Shown: positions 36,650 through 44,723 of the stretch, in pieces | How positions within the stretch are numbered: position 1 is the first letter of the stretch | Layout: each line of letters starts with the position of its first letter | Source of the DNA: Oculatella sp. LEGE 06141 | GTDB lineage: Bacteria > Cyanobacteriota > Cyanobacteriia > Elainellales > Elainellaceae | DNA length: 64,000 nucleotides | Assembly: GCF_015207605.1 (NCBI RefSeq) | Contig: NZ_JADEWO010000008.1 | Span: 104,258 to 168,257 of the forward strand | Direction of reading: 5' to 3' | The notes under the pieces: model-generated | Told to the model about the DNA's origin: nothing | What the model saw: only the letters and a program-made list of their open reading frames with translations | Databases searched by the model: none | Program-made: the position numbers and the translations under genes

Positions 36650-36999
36650 TTAGCGCACTTGTTTCAGTGTCATTCCAGTGAGGTGCTTAAACGGTTGCGT
36701 TAGATAGCTTTGACTGGAGAAGCCGACTTGTAGGGTGATGTCTGCGATCGCCAAATTCGTTTTCGACAGCATCAATTTCGCCTGTTCCACGCGCTGTTGA
36801 ATCACGTACTGATGAGGCGAAATCCCCATCGCTTGTTTGAAGAAACCAGCAAATAAGTTGGGCTGATGTTAACCACGTTTGCCAGTTCAACCAGGGATAA
36901 AGCTCGATTCAGATGAGCCTGGATGTAATCGATCGCTGCTCCTAAACCGCGTGAACTGCCCGTAACCAGTGCAACTTTGCCTGCAAGTGTGGTCGTCAT
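36650..36999 (-). pseudogene. SDR::AraC chimeric gene remnant joined at a GCGATCG core
   Basis: The 5' end is the start of an SDR gene with a good ribosome binding site (AAGGAG, 7 bases before ATG 36999) and codons for MTTTLAGKVALVTGSSRGLG then AAI, nearly the same as the SDR at 43856-44602. At GCGATCG (36930-36936) the frame passes into the C-terminal half of an AraC regulator (DYIQAHLNRALSLVELANVV), nearly the same as in the AraC gene at 41624-42517. A single-base loss after NISPTY breaks the frame; restoring it gives AGFFKQAMGISPHQYVIQQ and an intact AraC end to the stop at 36650. It follows the NmrA-like gene on the same strand. Any product would be short and non-functional as an enzyme. 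Confidence 0.85.
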
Positions 37000-37030
37000 G
37001 GTGGACTCCTTTATGAGTGAAATTTTTGAT

Positions 37031-37909
37031 TCAATCTTGTGCTTCGATCAGTTTGCCGACGGCATCTGCAATCATCGTTTGCCCCCTCACTGTTTGAACG
37101 TGACTTCCCCCTTCAAAAACAATGTGACCAGAATTAAAGCCGCGCATCATCTCGCTATAACTGTTGACGGCTTCAGGCGAAAAGCCGAATCTGGAAATCG
37201 TTGCCTGCCACTCGCTCTCGGGTACAGCAACGGCCTGCACGTCGCGTCCGAGAGCGGCGGCAAAAGCGGCAGCAACATCGTTTGGCGAATAATCTGCTGC
37301 GCCGTGCAGTTCGATGATGCGCTTGCCCGTCCAAGCTTCGGTCATCGCTTGGGCAGCGGCACGTCCGATATCGGCGGCGCAAACCATCGGAATTTTGCGC
37401 TCAAGCGGCGTGTAGAAGCTCGGCAAAATGCCTTGCTCAGCGGCAACCTGCACCACGCTGCCCCAATTTTCCATAAACGCCGATGCTCGCAAAAAAGCGA
37501 CGGGGATTTCCAAATCGCCGAATATCGTCTCCAAAATGTGCGTCGTCAAGATGTTTCCTGTACCTGAAGCGTGTTGCGAGCCGACCGAAGACAGCAACAC
37601 GACTTTATGCGCGCCGGATTTTTCAATGGCAGCCACGTAACGATCACCAATTCCTCTTGCAACTGCGAACATATCGGCGACGTTATACGCAGGCGGGTTC
37701 ATTGCGTAAACAGCGTCCGCATTCCGCATCGCGTTGGTCATCGCTTCTAAATCGCTGAGATCCGCAAAAGCAACGTCTGCGCCTTTTTCCCGCCAAGCAG
37801 CGGCAGTTTTGTCCGATCGCAAAACGACCCGCACCAACTGATTTCTCTCAAGCAAAGCGTCAGCAACCGCAGAACCCGTTTGTCCCGTTGCACCGAAAAC
37901 TACATACAC
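37031..37909 (-). CDS. NmrA-like NAD(P)-binding protein
   Basis: The protein has an atypical SDR/NmrA fold: VVFGATGQTGSAVADALL at the N-terminus, VVLRSD, DLSDLEAMTNAM, KVVLLSSVGSQHASGTG and VAFLRASAFMENW. There is no YxxxK. Such proteins are NAD(P)H-dependent reductases (quinone- or azo-type) or redox sensors. GTG 37909 (292 residues) has AAGGGG at good spacing; ATG 37930 would add seven residues with a poorer site. It follows the SDR at 37938-38675 by under 30 bases, so the two are co-transcribed with the further SDR upstream. Confidence 0.9.
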   Translation of the reverse strand: MYVVFGATGQTGSAVADALLERNQLVRVVLRSDKTAAAWREKGADVAFADLSDLEAMTNAMRNADAVYAMNPPAYNVADMFAVARGIGDRYVAAIEKSGAHKVVLLSSVGSQHASGTGNILTTHILETIFGDLEIPVAFLRASAFMENWGSVVQVAAEQGILPSFYTPLERKIPMVCAADIGRAAAQAMTEAWTGKRIIELHGAADYSPNDVAAAFAAALGRDVQAVAVPESEWQATISRFGFSPEAVNSYSEMMRGFNSGHIVFEGGSHVQTVRGQTMIADAVGKLIEAQD

Positions 37910-37937
37910 AAGATTTCCCCTTGGCTCCATAATGTGG

Positions 37938-38675
37938 TTACATCATCGTCTGGCTGATCGGGCGGACAATCACTTCATTAACATCAACATCGTCTGGTTG
38001 GGAGACAGCGTATAAAACGGCTCTGGCGATCGCCTCTGGGGCAAGGGCAGTTTTGCGAAATTCTTTTAGCAAGCCCTTGGATGACTCATCGGTGATATCA
38101 GAGCCAAGTTCGGTGGCAACGACACCCGGAGATATGATGGTGACGCGAATAGTTTGTGATTCCTGCCGCAGTCCTTCAGAAATTGCCCAAACCGCATACT
38201 TAGTTGCACAGTAAACTGCCGCAGTGGGTACTACCACATGGGCACCAATGGACGCAGTATTGATGATTTGCCCGCCCCCTTGCGCTTCCATAATTGGCAG
38301 CACCGCCGCGATACCATTCAACACGCCCTGAATATTTACATTAATCATGTTGTCCCATTCCTCGACTTTCAAAGCATTCATCGGAGATAGGGGCATCACG
38401 CCTGCATTGTTAAAGATGACATCGACGCGACCAAATTTGTCTTTGGCAAACTCAACAAATGCTTTCACGTTTTCGCGATCGGTGACATCGACTGCTTTAA
38501 ATTCTGCTGTACCGCCGGATGCGTGAATTTCCTCAACTAGCTTCTCTAACTTGTCTGTCCGGCGTGCTCCCAAAACGACTTTTGCACCATTTTGGGCGAG
38601 CAGCTTCGCGGTAGCTTCCCCGATACCGCTACTGGCTCCAGTAATAACAATCACTTTGTTTTCTACATTCAACAT
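37938..38675 (-). CDS. Short-chain dehydrogenase/reductase
   Basis: This classical SDR of 245 residues has TGASSGIGEATAK, NNAGVMPLSP, the Ser in INTASIGAH, and YCATKYAV as YxxxK. AAGGAAAA precedes the ATG. Proteins with the MPLSPM segment are often annotated as NADP-dependent 3-hydroxy acid or carbonyl reductases. It is the middle gene of a three-gene minus-strand run (SDR, SDR, NmrA-like) that looks like a carbonyl-detoxifying operon. Confidence 0.93.
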   Translation of the reverse strand: MLNVENKVIVITGASSGIGEATAKLLAQNGAKVVLGARRTDKLEKLVEEIHASGGTAEFKAVDVTDRENVKAFVEFAKDKFGRVDVIFNNAGVMPLSPMNALKVEEWDNMINVNIQGVLNGIAAVLPIMEAQGGGQIINTASIGAHVVVPTAAVYCATKYAVWAISEGLRQESQTIRVTIISPGVVATELGSDITDESSKGLLKEFRKTALAPEAIARAVLYAVSQPDDVDVNEVIVRPISQTMM

Positions 38676-38724
38676 GGTGAGTTTTCCTTTTGGTTTAGTT
38701 TTCTTGTGCTTTAGTCAGTCTGAA

Positions 38725-39489
38725 TTAAAGAAACATACCGCCAGAGACTTCAATTCTCTGAGCATTTACCCAGCGGTTGTCTTCTGAAAGTAAAGATGCG
38801 ATCGCCCCGCCAATATCATCAGGAACACCCACTCGACCTAACGCGGTTTGCGAAGCGAGGAAGTTGTTAATTTCTGAATTGTCCCGCACTGAACCGCCCG
38901 CAAAATCGGTTTCGATCGCGCCTGGAGCCACAACATTTACGGCAATCTGTCGGTGTCCCAATTCCTTTGCCATATATCGAGTCAAAACCTCGATCGCCCC
39001 CTTCATTGCTCCATAAGCGGCATAACCTGGTAGAGCAAACCGGGCAAGACCAGAGGAAATGTTGACAATCCGCCCGCCATCTTTAAGTAAAGGCAGAAGT
39101 TTCTGCGTCAAGAAGAATACTCCCTTCACATGGATATTCATTAAGCGATCGAATTCTTCCTCAGTTGTCTCGGCAAAAGGGGCATAAACGCCAATTCCGG
39201 CATTGTTGACGAGGAAGTCAATCTGCTCGGTCTGCCATTTATCCTGGAGTGATTGTTTGACTTGTTCTACAAAACTCTCAAACGTTTTGGTGTTAGAAGT
39301 ATCCAGTTGTAGAGCAACCGCTTTACTGCCCATTGCTTCGATCTCAGATACTACACTGCTCGCTTCTGCCTCACTACTGCGATACGTCACGATTACATCA
39401 ATTCCCTTTTTAGCAAGTGCCAAAGCCGTATTTTTTCCCAGTCCTCGGCTCGATCCTGTGACCAATGCGATCTTTGTATTGTTTGTCAT
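38725..39489 (-). CDS. Short-chain dehydrogenase/reductase
   Basis: The 254-residue protein has TGSSRGLGKNTA, NNAGIGVYAP, the Ser in VNISSGLARF and YAAYGAMKGA, with the tyrosine and lysine of YxxxK in YGAMK. The C-terminal pattern RIEVSGGMFL is usual. AAGGAGAAT gives a strong ribosome binding site. It opens the SDR-SDR-NmrA run, with a 49-base gap to the next gene. The substrate is unknown. Confidence 0.93.
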   Translation of the reverse strand: MTNNTKIALVTGSSRGLGKNTALALAKKGIDVIVTYRSSEAEASSVVSEIEAMGSKAVALQLDTSNTKTFESFVEQVKQSLQDKWQTEQIDFLVNNAGIGVYAPFAETTEEEFDRLMNIHVKGVFFLTQKLLPLLKDGGRIVNISSGLARFALPGYAAYGAMKGAIEVLTRYMAKELGHRQIAVNVVAPGAIETDFAGGSVRDNSEINNFLASQTALGRVGVPDDIGGAIASLLSEDNRWVNAQRIEVSGGMFL

Positions 39490-39551
39490 GATTATTCTCC
39501 TTGCTAAAGTTAGTAATTCACTTTCCTGTACTATTCAATGGGCTGAAGGGA

Positions 39552-40004
39552 TCATCTTTCTCGGTAAAAAATATAGCCGCCGTGATAAAGTACGTCGTCA
39601 CGAAACTCGCCATCGGCAGTAAATCCAGTATCGTCCCAGTAATTAATGCGATTTCCTGTGATTTCATAGCGTCCCTGATACGCGCTCTCTCGGTCGCCGC
39701 GAGCTTCGTCGTAACGGTTGTTTGGCAGAAGTTCATGGCGGATATAACCATCTTCCGTCACCCACATTCCGACATAAAGATTGCTGGTTTGGGAGGCTTC
39801 CGTGTTAGCTTGATTTGGATTCATAGTTTCGCGATTACTAGAGGTTTGAGCAGATGAATCAACTGAAGATTCAGTCGCAGAAGCTTCCACAGAGGATTCT
39901 GGCGCAGGTGCTTCTGCCGTAGATTGAGAAGTACAGCTTATTAATGCAAAAGCTCCCAAACTGATCGTCACTGCCAATGTTTTAGGCATCGATTGTGTTT
40001 TCAT
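39552..40004 (-). CDS. Lipoprotein with an Atu4866-type domain
   Basis: The 150-residue protein starts with a signal peptide ending in a lipobox (LISC, Cys24), then a Ser/Ala/Glu-rich low-complexity linker (about 28-72). A compact domain beginning YVGMWVTEDGYIRHELLPNN and continuing RYDEARGDRESAYQGRYE matches the Atu4866 family; the function of that family is unknown. It should be anchored in the membrane facing the periplasm. It is divergent from an AraC regulator, which probably controls it, and lies upstream of the SDR run. Confidence 0.88.
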   Translation of the reverse strand: MKTQSMPKTLAVTISLGAFALISCTSQSTAEAPAPESSVEASATESSVDSSAQTSSNRETMNPNQANTEASQTSNLYVGMWVTEDGYIRHELLPNNRYDEARGDRESAYQGRYEITGNRINYWDDTGFTADGEFRDDVLYHGGYIFYRER

Positions 40005-40228
40005 ACAAGACCTAAGTTTGTATCAATAGTGCAGGGGCACGATCTGATTGCCGAACCGGAGTTAGAGACTGCTGTACTCGAATGGTTTTATCCTATAAGC
40101 AAAAATTAGGAGGTTAAATACACAAATCTTGCAGATGATTGCCTAATCCTCTCAAAATCCGCAGACAGAGAAGAAAGATTTCCTATAATGACTGCATGAG
40201 CAGGGTCGATATCAATCAGGAATCCAAT

Positions 40229-41161
40229 ATGACGATCAATACACTGAGCCATGAAAGCGCGATCGATAAATGTGAAGAACTGGCGGCATTGGTTGATCGG
40301 CATACCGATAGCCAGGGAAACGGTATCCATGCAACTGCGATCGATTCCTTAGAGTTCACGCGAGAATGTAATCCTGCCGCAACAATGCCCGGTGTCAGCG
40401 AACCGCTTCTCGCGATTGTGGTACAGGGACAAAAAGAATTGTGGTTAAACGAAGAAACGTTTCGGTATGGTGTCGCTCAGTATCTAGTTTTGTCGGTGGA
40501 TTTGCCGGTGAGTGCATGTGTGACCCAGGCGACTCCTACTCAACCTTATCTCGGATTCAAGCTGAAACTAGACCCAGCCCAATTTTGTGAAATCATTGCT
40601 CATACACAGCCATGCGTTAGTCAAAAAGAACCTGTGAAAGGCTGGTTTGTCAGCGATGCTGAGCCATCTTTGATTGACTGCGCTCTGCGGCTCACAAAAC
40701 TTTTAGATACACCGCAACATGTTTCATTTCTGGCACCGATGATCATTCGCGAAATTTATTACCGTCTTTTGATGGGTGAACAAAGTGAAGCCGTTCGCCA
40801 AATTGCTGCTGCTGGCAGCAATATGCAGCGCATTGCTGAGGTAATCAAAGACATCAAAGCAGATCTTACGAAGCCGTTGCGGGTTCAGGCTTTCGCTGAG
40901 CAGGTGAACATGTCCGTTTCCTCTTTTCACCGCCACTTCAAGACAGTCACCTCAATGAGTCCGCTGCAATATCAAAAACAATTGCGACTCTTGGCTGCGC
41001 GACAGATAATGCTTGCTGAAAACGCTGATGCCGTGCAGGCGGCTTATCAAGTTGGGTATGAGAGTAATTCGCAGTTCAGCCGCGAATATGCCCGCATGTT
41101 TGGTGCGCCTCCTATCCGGGATGTTGAACGTTTACGAACAGCCGAAATAGTAATAAGGTAA
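40229..41161 (+). CDS. AraC-family regulator with AraC_N-type sensor domain
   Basis: From ATG 40229 (AGGA seven bases upstream) the protein is 310 residues; a TTG at 40139 would add an unlikely leader. The N-terminal half (VVQGQKELWLNEETFRYGVA, YLVLSVDLPVS) fits the AraC_N ligand domain. The C-terminal half has two helix-turn-helix motifs (LRVQAFAEQVNMSVSSFHRHF and AAYQVGYESNSQFSREYARM). Regulators of this type typically sit beside SDR and aldo-keto genes and activate them. Here it is divergent from the Atu4866 lipoprotein and the SDR operon. Confidence 0.92.
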   Translation: MTINTLSHESAIDKCEELAALVDRHTDSQGNGIHATAIDSLEFTRECNPAATMPGVSEPLLAIVVQGQKELWLNEETFRYGVAQYLVLSVDLPVSACVTQATPTQPYLGFKLKLDPAQFCEIIAHTQPCVSQKEPVKGWFVSDAEPSLIDCALRLTKLLDTPQHVSFLAPMIIREIYYRLLMGEQSEAVRQIAAAGSNMQRIAEVIKDIKADLTKPLRVQAFAEQVNMSVSSFHRHFKTVTSMSPLQYQKQLRLLAARQIMLAENADAVQAAYQVGYESNSQFSREYARMFGAPPIRDVERLRTAEIVIR

Positions 41162-41623
41162 CTTCTGGAAAATAGTTTTTCCTTAGCGATCAATGTTTCT
41201 CTCATTGGAGAGACTTTGCTCACTCAGCGAGGGATCGATCATTCAGTAGAACTCTCCCCGGCTATTAATTTTCTGCTATCAATTTCATTTGCTTGCACCA
41301 AATAGGATTGTTTCAGTAACTCAGCGACTTCTTGTGCGATCGCAATTAGAGCATGACTAACTGAAGAATTATGGAGAGAACCAGTCTCGTTTGAGACAAG
41401 ACCAACAACGATCTTTACTTGGGCAACCCCGGACGCGAGACCTTACTCAACCGAGTCGAGGACACCGCAGAGGACTTTCCCGGCTCCTGCGGGGAAGTAG
41501 AAGACACTTCAAACATGGGCATTAGCTCCTGGATTTTCCTTGTCTTAGCTAACTTGAGTGTAGTAAGTTCCGACACTCAGCTTCTTTCAAATTCTTACGG
41601 TTAGTTATCAGATTTTTATTGTG
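41162..41623. other. Gene-poor interval with a start-less open frame
   Basis: Between the two AraC genes no gene is certain. The minus strand is open for 68 codons (41239-41442) and reads in a coding-like way (KIVVGLVSNETGSLHNSS, then SHALIAIAQEVAELLKQSYL), but it has no start codon and an in-frame stop upstream. It may be the 3' remnant of an unknown gene. At 41553-41599 lies one copy of a short sequence shared with 34104, 35371 and 43523. The plus-strand 61-codon frame at 41419 has no support. Confidence 0.35.
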
Positions 41624-42517
41624 TTAGCGAACCTGTTTCGGTGTTACTCCAGTAAGTCGCTTAAAATGCTGTGTCAAATGGCTTTGGCTGGAAAAGCCGA
41701 CTTGTAGAGCGATGTCTGCGATCGCCAAATCCGTTCCCTTTAGCATCATTTTCGCCCGTTCCACCCGCTGTTGAATTACATACTGGTGGGGTGAAGTTCC
41801 GATCGCTTGTTTGAATAAACTGGCAAAGTAAGTTGGGCTGATATTGATGATGCTGGCCAGTTCGGTCAGCGATAAATCTCGATCGAGGTGAGTGTGAATG
41901 TAATCGATCGCCTGCTGCAATTGACTGTGAGTTAAGCCTCTATTTTCAGGCGTGATAAGTTGTACAACCTCAGAATAGTGGCGCAAGAGATGAATCACCA
42001 ACGCTTGAGACAATGATTCAACATACAATTTCCCCATCATGCTATCTGAGCGCAATTCATCTAACAGCAGCATGGCGATATACTGAAGCTGCAAGTCTTG
42101 CTTGGCGAAATGGTTCACCAGATTGAGTCGTCCTGTATCCATTTCAGCGGCTTCAGCAACTTGTTTAACGAGCCTCGGCTGTAGGTGAATATAGAGTTCT
42201 GTTTGGCATATCTCGCTTCCTGGACAACGCCAGCAGCTTGCTTGCCCAGCCGGAACCAAAAGGCTATCCCCCTGCTGAAAGATGGATTCATGTAAACGAT
42301 AGTCTGATTGCTGACTGAGATAAACAGGATGCCCCAAAGGTAAGATCAGCCAATGATCGGACAGGGCAGGAAGTTCCTTTTCTTCTGTTTTTCCCAGAGA
42401 AGAATATTGATGCTGCTCAACCAAGATGCCATTCCAGCCCATTTTCTGACTGGATAGCACCGTAGTTCGATTCAACCGTCGGCTGAGTTCGCTCGGTCTA
42501 AGCAGGGTACTTGCCAT
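41624..42517 (-). CDS. AraC-family regulator with cupin-like sensor domain
   Basis: The 297-residue protein has an N-terminal cupin-like region (about 35-120, LILPLGHPVYLS) and a C-terminal AraC domain (about 195-297) with LTELASIINISPTYFASLF and IADIALQVGFSSQSHLTQHF. GAGGAC precedes the ATG. It lies 124 bases downstream of the alpha/beta hydrolase and probably regulates it or neighbouring genes. The 3' half is the parent-like version of the AraC pieces at 35420-35521 and 36650-36930, so this locus has been copied repeatedly within about 7 kb. Confidence 0.93.
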   Translation of the reverse strand: MASTLLRPSELSRRLNRTTVLSSQKMGWNGILVEQHQYSSLGKTEEKELPALSDHWLILPLGHPVYLSQQSDYRLHESIFQQGDSLLVPAGQASCWRCPGSEICQTELYIHLQPRLVKQVAEAAEMDTGRLNLVNHFAKQDLQLQYIAMLLLDELRSDSMMGKLYVESLSQALVIHLLRHYSEVVQLITPENRGLTHSQLQQAIDYIHTHLDRDLSLTELASIINISPTYFASLFKQAIGTSPHQYVIQQRVERAKMMLKGTDLAIADIALQVGFSSQSHLTQHFKRLTGVTPKQVR

Positions 42518-42641
42518 CAGCTTTGTCCTCAGAACTTAACTCGTTGATTTGCAGAACCCTGTCCAGGGTTAGCGTGTGAGCCTGACTCAACGAATGAATC
42601 ACAGCGTTTTTTCATCAGCCAGAAATGTAGCAGGTTATTGA

Positions 42642-43478
42642 TTATTCCTGTTGAAGAAAGTCCATTAACACGGGATTGACTTGGTCAGCGTGAGTCCAGT
42701 TGATGGCGTGCGGCCCACCAGGAATGACCACAAGTTGACTGTTTTTAATCAGCTTTGGCAGTCTTGCTGCGGTGGACTCTAGTGGCAGAATGCGATCGGC
42801 ATCACCATGAATAATCAGGGTGGGTACATCAATGCGGGGTAGATCATCGCGAAAATCGGTGAGCCAGGACGGTACACAATCTAAAGTTCCTTTAGCAGAA
42901 GCCCCCGCTGCCACGTTCCAACTGGCTTGAATGGCATAGTTGCTAATGCGTTCACCCAGCAGCACATCCACATTGAAGAAGTCTCTGAAAAATGTAGAAA
43001 AGTAGGCTGGACGATCTTTAACGATCGCGTTCATAATGCCATCGAAAACGCTCTGATCAACGCCTTCAGGGTTATCATCGGTTTTCAGTAAGAAGGGCGG
43101 CACGGGAGCCATCAGCACGGCTTTCTGTATCCGCTCTGAGCCATATTTGCCAAGATAGCGCGTGACTTCGCCCGTTCCCATTGAGAAGCCGACCAGCACA
43201 GCATCCTGCAAGTCAAGCTTGGTCATAAGGGCGTTGAGATCGTCTGCGAATGTGTCGTAGTCATAGCCGATTGAGGGTTGGCTGGAGTCTCCAAAGCCTC
43301 GGCGATCGTAGGTGATCACTCGATACCCTGCGTTTAGCAGCACTAAGACCTGTTTTTCCCAGGAATGACCGTTGAGGGGAAATCCATGAATGAGAACAAT
43401 GGGTTGACCTGTCCCAAAATCTTCGTAGTAGAGATCAATGGTTGCAGAATTTTCTTGACCGACAGTAACGTAAGGCAT
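42642..43478 (-). CDS. Alpha/beta hydrolase, cofactor-free chloroperoxidase type (paralogue 2)
   Basis: The 278-residue protein is collinear and nearly the same as the hydrolase at 14475-15311, with Ser in GFSMGTGE, Asp in HGDADRILP and His in GGPHAINW. Differences cluster in the cap region (about 140-185). AGGAGA before the ATG is a good ribosome binding site. The AraC gene follows on the same strand. The two copies 28 kb apart indicate a within-genome duplication or double acquisition. Confidence 0.92.
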   Translation of the reverse strand: MPYVTVGQENSATIDLYYEDFGTGQPIVLIHGFPLNGHSWEKQVLVLLNAGYRVITYDRRGFGDSSQPSIGYDYDTFADDLNALMTKLDLQDAVLVGFSMGTGEVTRYLGKYGSERIQKAVLMAPVPPFLLKTDDNPEGVDQSVFDGIMNAIVKDRPAYFSTFFRDFFNVDVLLGERISNYAIQASWNVAAGASAKGTLDCVPSWLTDFRDDLPRIDVPTLIIHGDADRILPLESTAARLPKLIKNSQLVVIPGGPHAINWTHADQVNPVLMDFLQQE

Positions 43479-43589
43479 TGAAATCTCCTATGGATACCGC
43501 ATTGGATTATCGTCAGATTTAACCGAAGTGTAATGAGTTCTAATGCTCGGTTTCCTTCAGATTCTTAGGGCAGCTTGTTAGATTCTTAT

Positions 43590-43806
43590 GGTGTTACTGT
43601 GCGATTGATGAAGCTTTCCATGACATTGCTCTGAATGCCCACAACGTTCTTAGAAATCTGGTTTACAGCAACTCAAGTTCACTCTGATGACGACCCGTGG
43701 TAAAGACATCGGCACCTTTAGCGACAACTCACTTGGTTGTGGCAAGATCAATGCTGCTAGTGCCGCCAGTGACAAGTGCAACTTTTCCTGAGAGTTTTTG
43801 TGCCAT
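43590..43806 (-). pseudogene. Decayed SDR gene, 5' part only
   Basis: From ATG 43806 the minus strand reads MAQKLSGKVALVTGGTSSID, LATTK, a TGA stop, then VVAKGADVFTTGRHQSELEL, a second stop, and in a shifted frame QISKNVVGIQSNVMESF. This is the nucleotide-binding half of an SDR of the TGGTSGIGLA type with nonsense and frameshift changes; the catalytic half is absent. It lies just downstream of the intact SDR at 43856-44602. Confidence 0.75.
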
Positions 43807-43855
43807 TGTGCTTTCCGGGTCGGGTTCAGGGATTATAAATTTGATTACGTCTCGT

Positions 43856-44602
43856 TTAAGCGGTAAAACCGCCATCAATTTTGAGGTTTGCGCCCGTGAC
43901 AAATGCGGCTTCAGGACTGGCCAGATAAGAGACCATGCCAGCCACCTCGTCGCCCTGTCCGTAGCGACCGAGGGCAGTCACCCTGGTCATGACTGCAGCC
44001 AGGTCTCCATCGGCGGGATTCATATCGGTGTCAATTGGGCCAGGTTGGATGTTGTTGACCGTGATACCGCGAGATCCCAGATCGCGGGCAAGACCACGGG
44101 TAAAGCTGGCGATCGCCCCCTTCGTCAACGCATAGACCGAGAGACCGGCAAAGGGGCTGATGAGATCACTATTGACGCTGCCAATCATGATGATCCGTCC
44201 CCCCTCACCCATGTGGCGAATGGCCTCTTGAGTGGCGACGAAAACGCCTTTGACATTAATGGCGACGAGTCGGTCAAACTCCTCGATCGAGAACTGGTCG
44301 ATCGGGGTGACGACAGCAACTCCTGCGTTATTGACGAGAATATCAAGACGACCGAGGGTATTGACGGTTTCAGCGACGGCATGTTTTACCGCTTCTACAT
44401 CGGCACTGTCAGCCCGGATGGCCAGAGCTTTTCCCCCTGCTGCTTCGATATCTCGAACCACCTCATCCGCTTTTTGGGGCGAACTGGTGTACGTGAGGGC
44501 AACGGTTGCCCCATCGCGGGCGAGACGCTTGGCGATCGCCGCTCCCAAACCACGTGAACCGCCCGTAACCAGTGCAACTTTGCCTGCAAGCGTTGTCGTC
44601 AT
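43856..44602 (-). CDS. Short-chain dehydrogenase/reductase next to a TetR regulator
   Basis: The 248-residue protein has TGGSRGLGAAIAKRLA, NNAGVAVVTP, the Ser in IMIGSVNSD and YALTKGAI as YxxxK, and ends LKIDGGFTA. AGGAATAG precedes the ATG. The pattern is that of 3-oxoacyl-ACP-reductase-like SDRs that act on diverse carbonyls. It is divergent from a TetR-family gene, with a strong dyad between them, so it is very likely repressed by that protein. Its 5' end is the parent-like version of the SDR half of the chimera at 36650-36999. Confidence 0.94.
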   Translation of the reverse strand: MTTTLAGKVALVTGGSRGLGAAIAKRLARDGATVALTYTSSPQKADEVVRDIEAAGGKALAIRADSADVEAVKHAVAETVNTLGRLDILVNNAGVAVVTPIDQFSIEEFDRLVAINVKGVFVATQEAIRHMGEGGRIIMIGSVNSDLISPFAGLSVYALTKGAIASFTRGLARDLGSRGITVNNIQPGPIDTDMNPADGDLAAVMTRVTALGRYGQGDEVAGMVSYLASPEAAFVTGANLKIDGGFTA

Positions 44603-44644
44603 GATCTATTCCTTTGGGGTGTCATTTTTGGGTTGTCATCGCCG

Positions 44645-44723
44645 AATCAGTATTTATTTACTGATTGGTACAGAATAGCGCAGGGCTTCTCAGACTGTCA
44701 AGGAAGTTTTATACTGAATGGTA
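44645..44723. promoter_or_regulatory. Probable TetR operator region
   Basis: A perfect inverted repeat, AATCAGTA (44645-44652) and TACTGATT (44659-44666), has a six-base spacer. The word TACTGATTGGTA (44659-44670) recurs with one change as TACTGAATGGTA at 44712-44723, 53 bases away (about five helical turns), overlapping the TetR start codon. This fits a dyad operator with a second half-site, set between divergent SDR and TetR genes. Confidence 0.55.

Noticed and set aside
36802..36999. A genuine 65-residue protein encoded by the SDR::AraC frame
   Set aside because: It joins 22 residues of a nucleotide-binding fold to part of a DNA-binding domain and ends by frameshift, so it is treated as a relic.
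41419..41604. 61-codon plus-strand frame between the AraC genes
   Set aside because: It overlaps the repeated flank sequence and has no coding features; the opposite strand looks more gene-like, though without a start.
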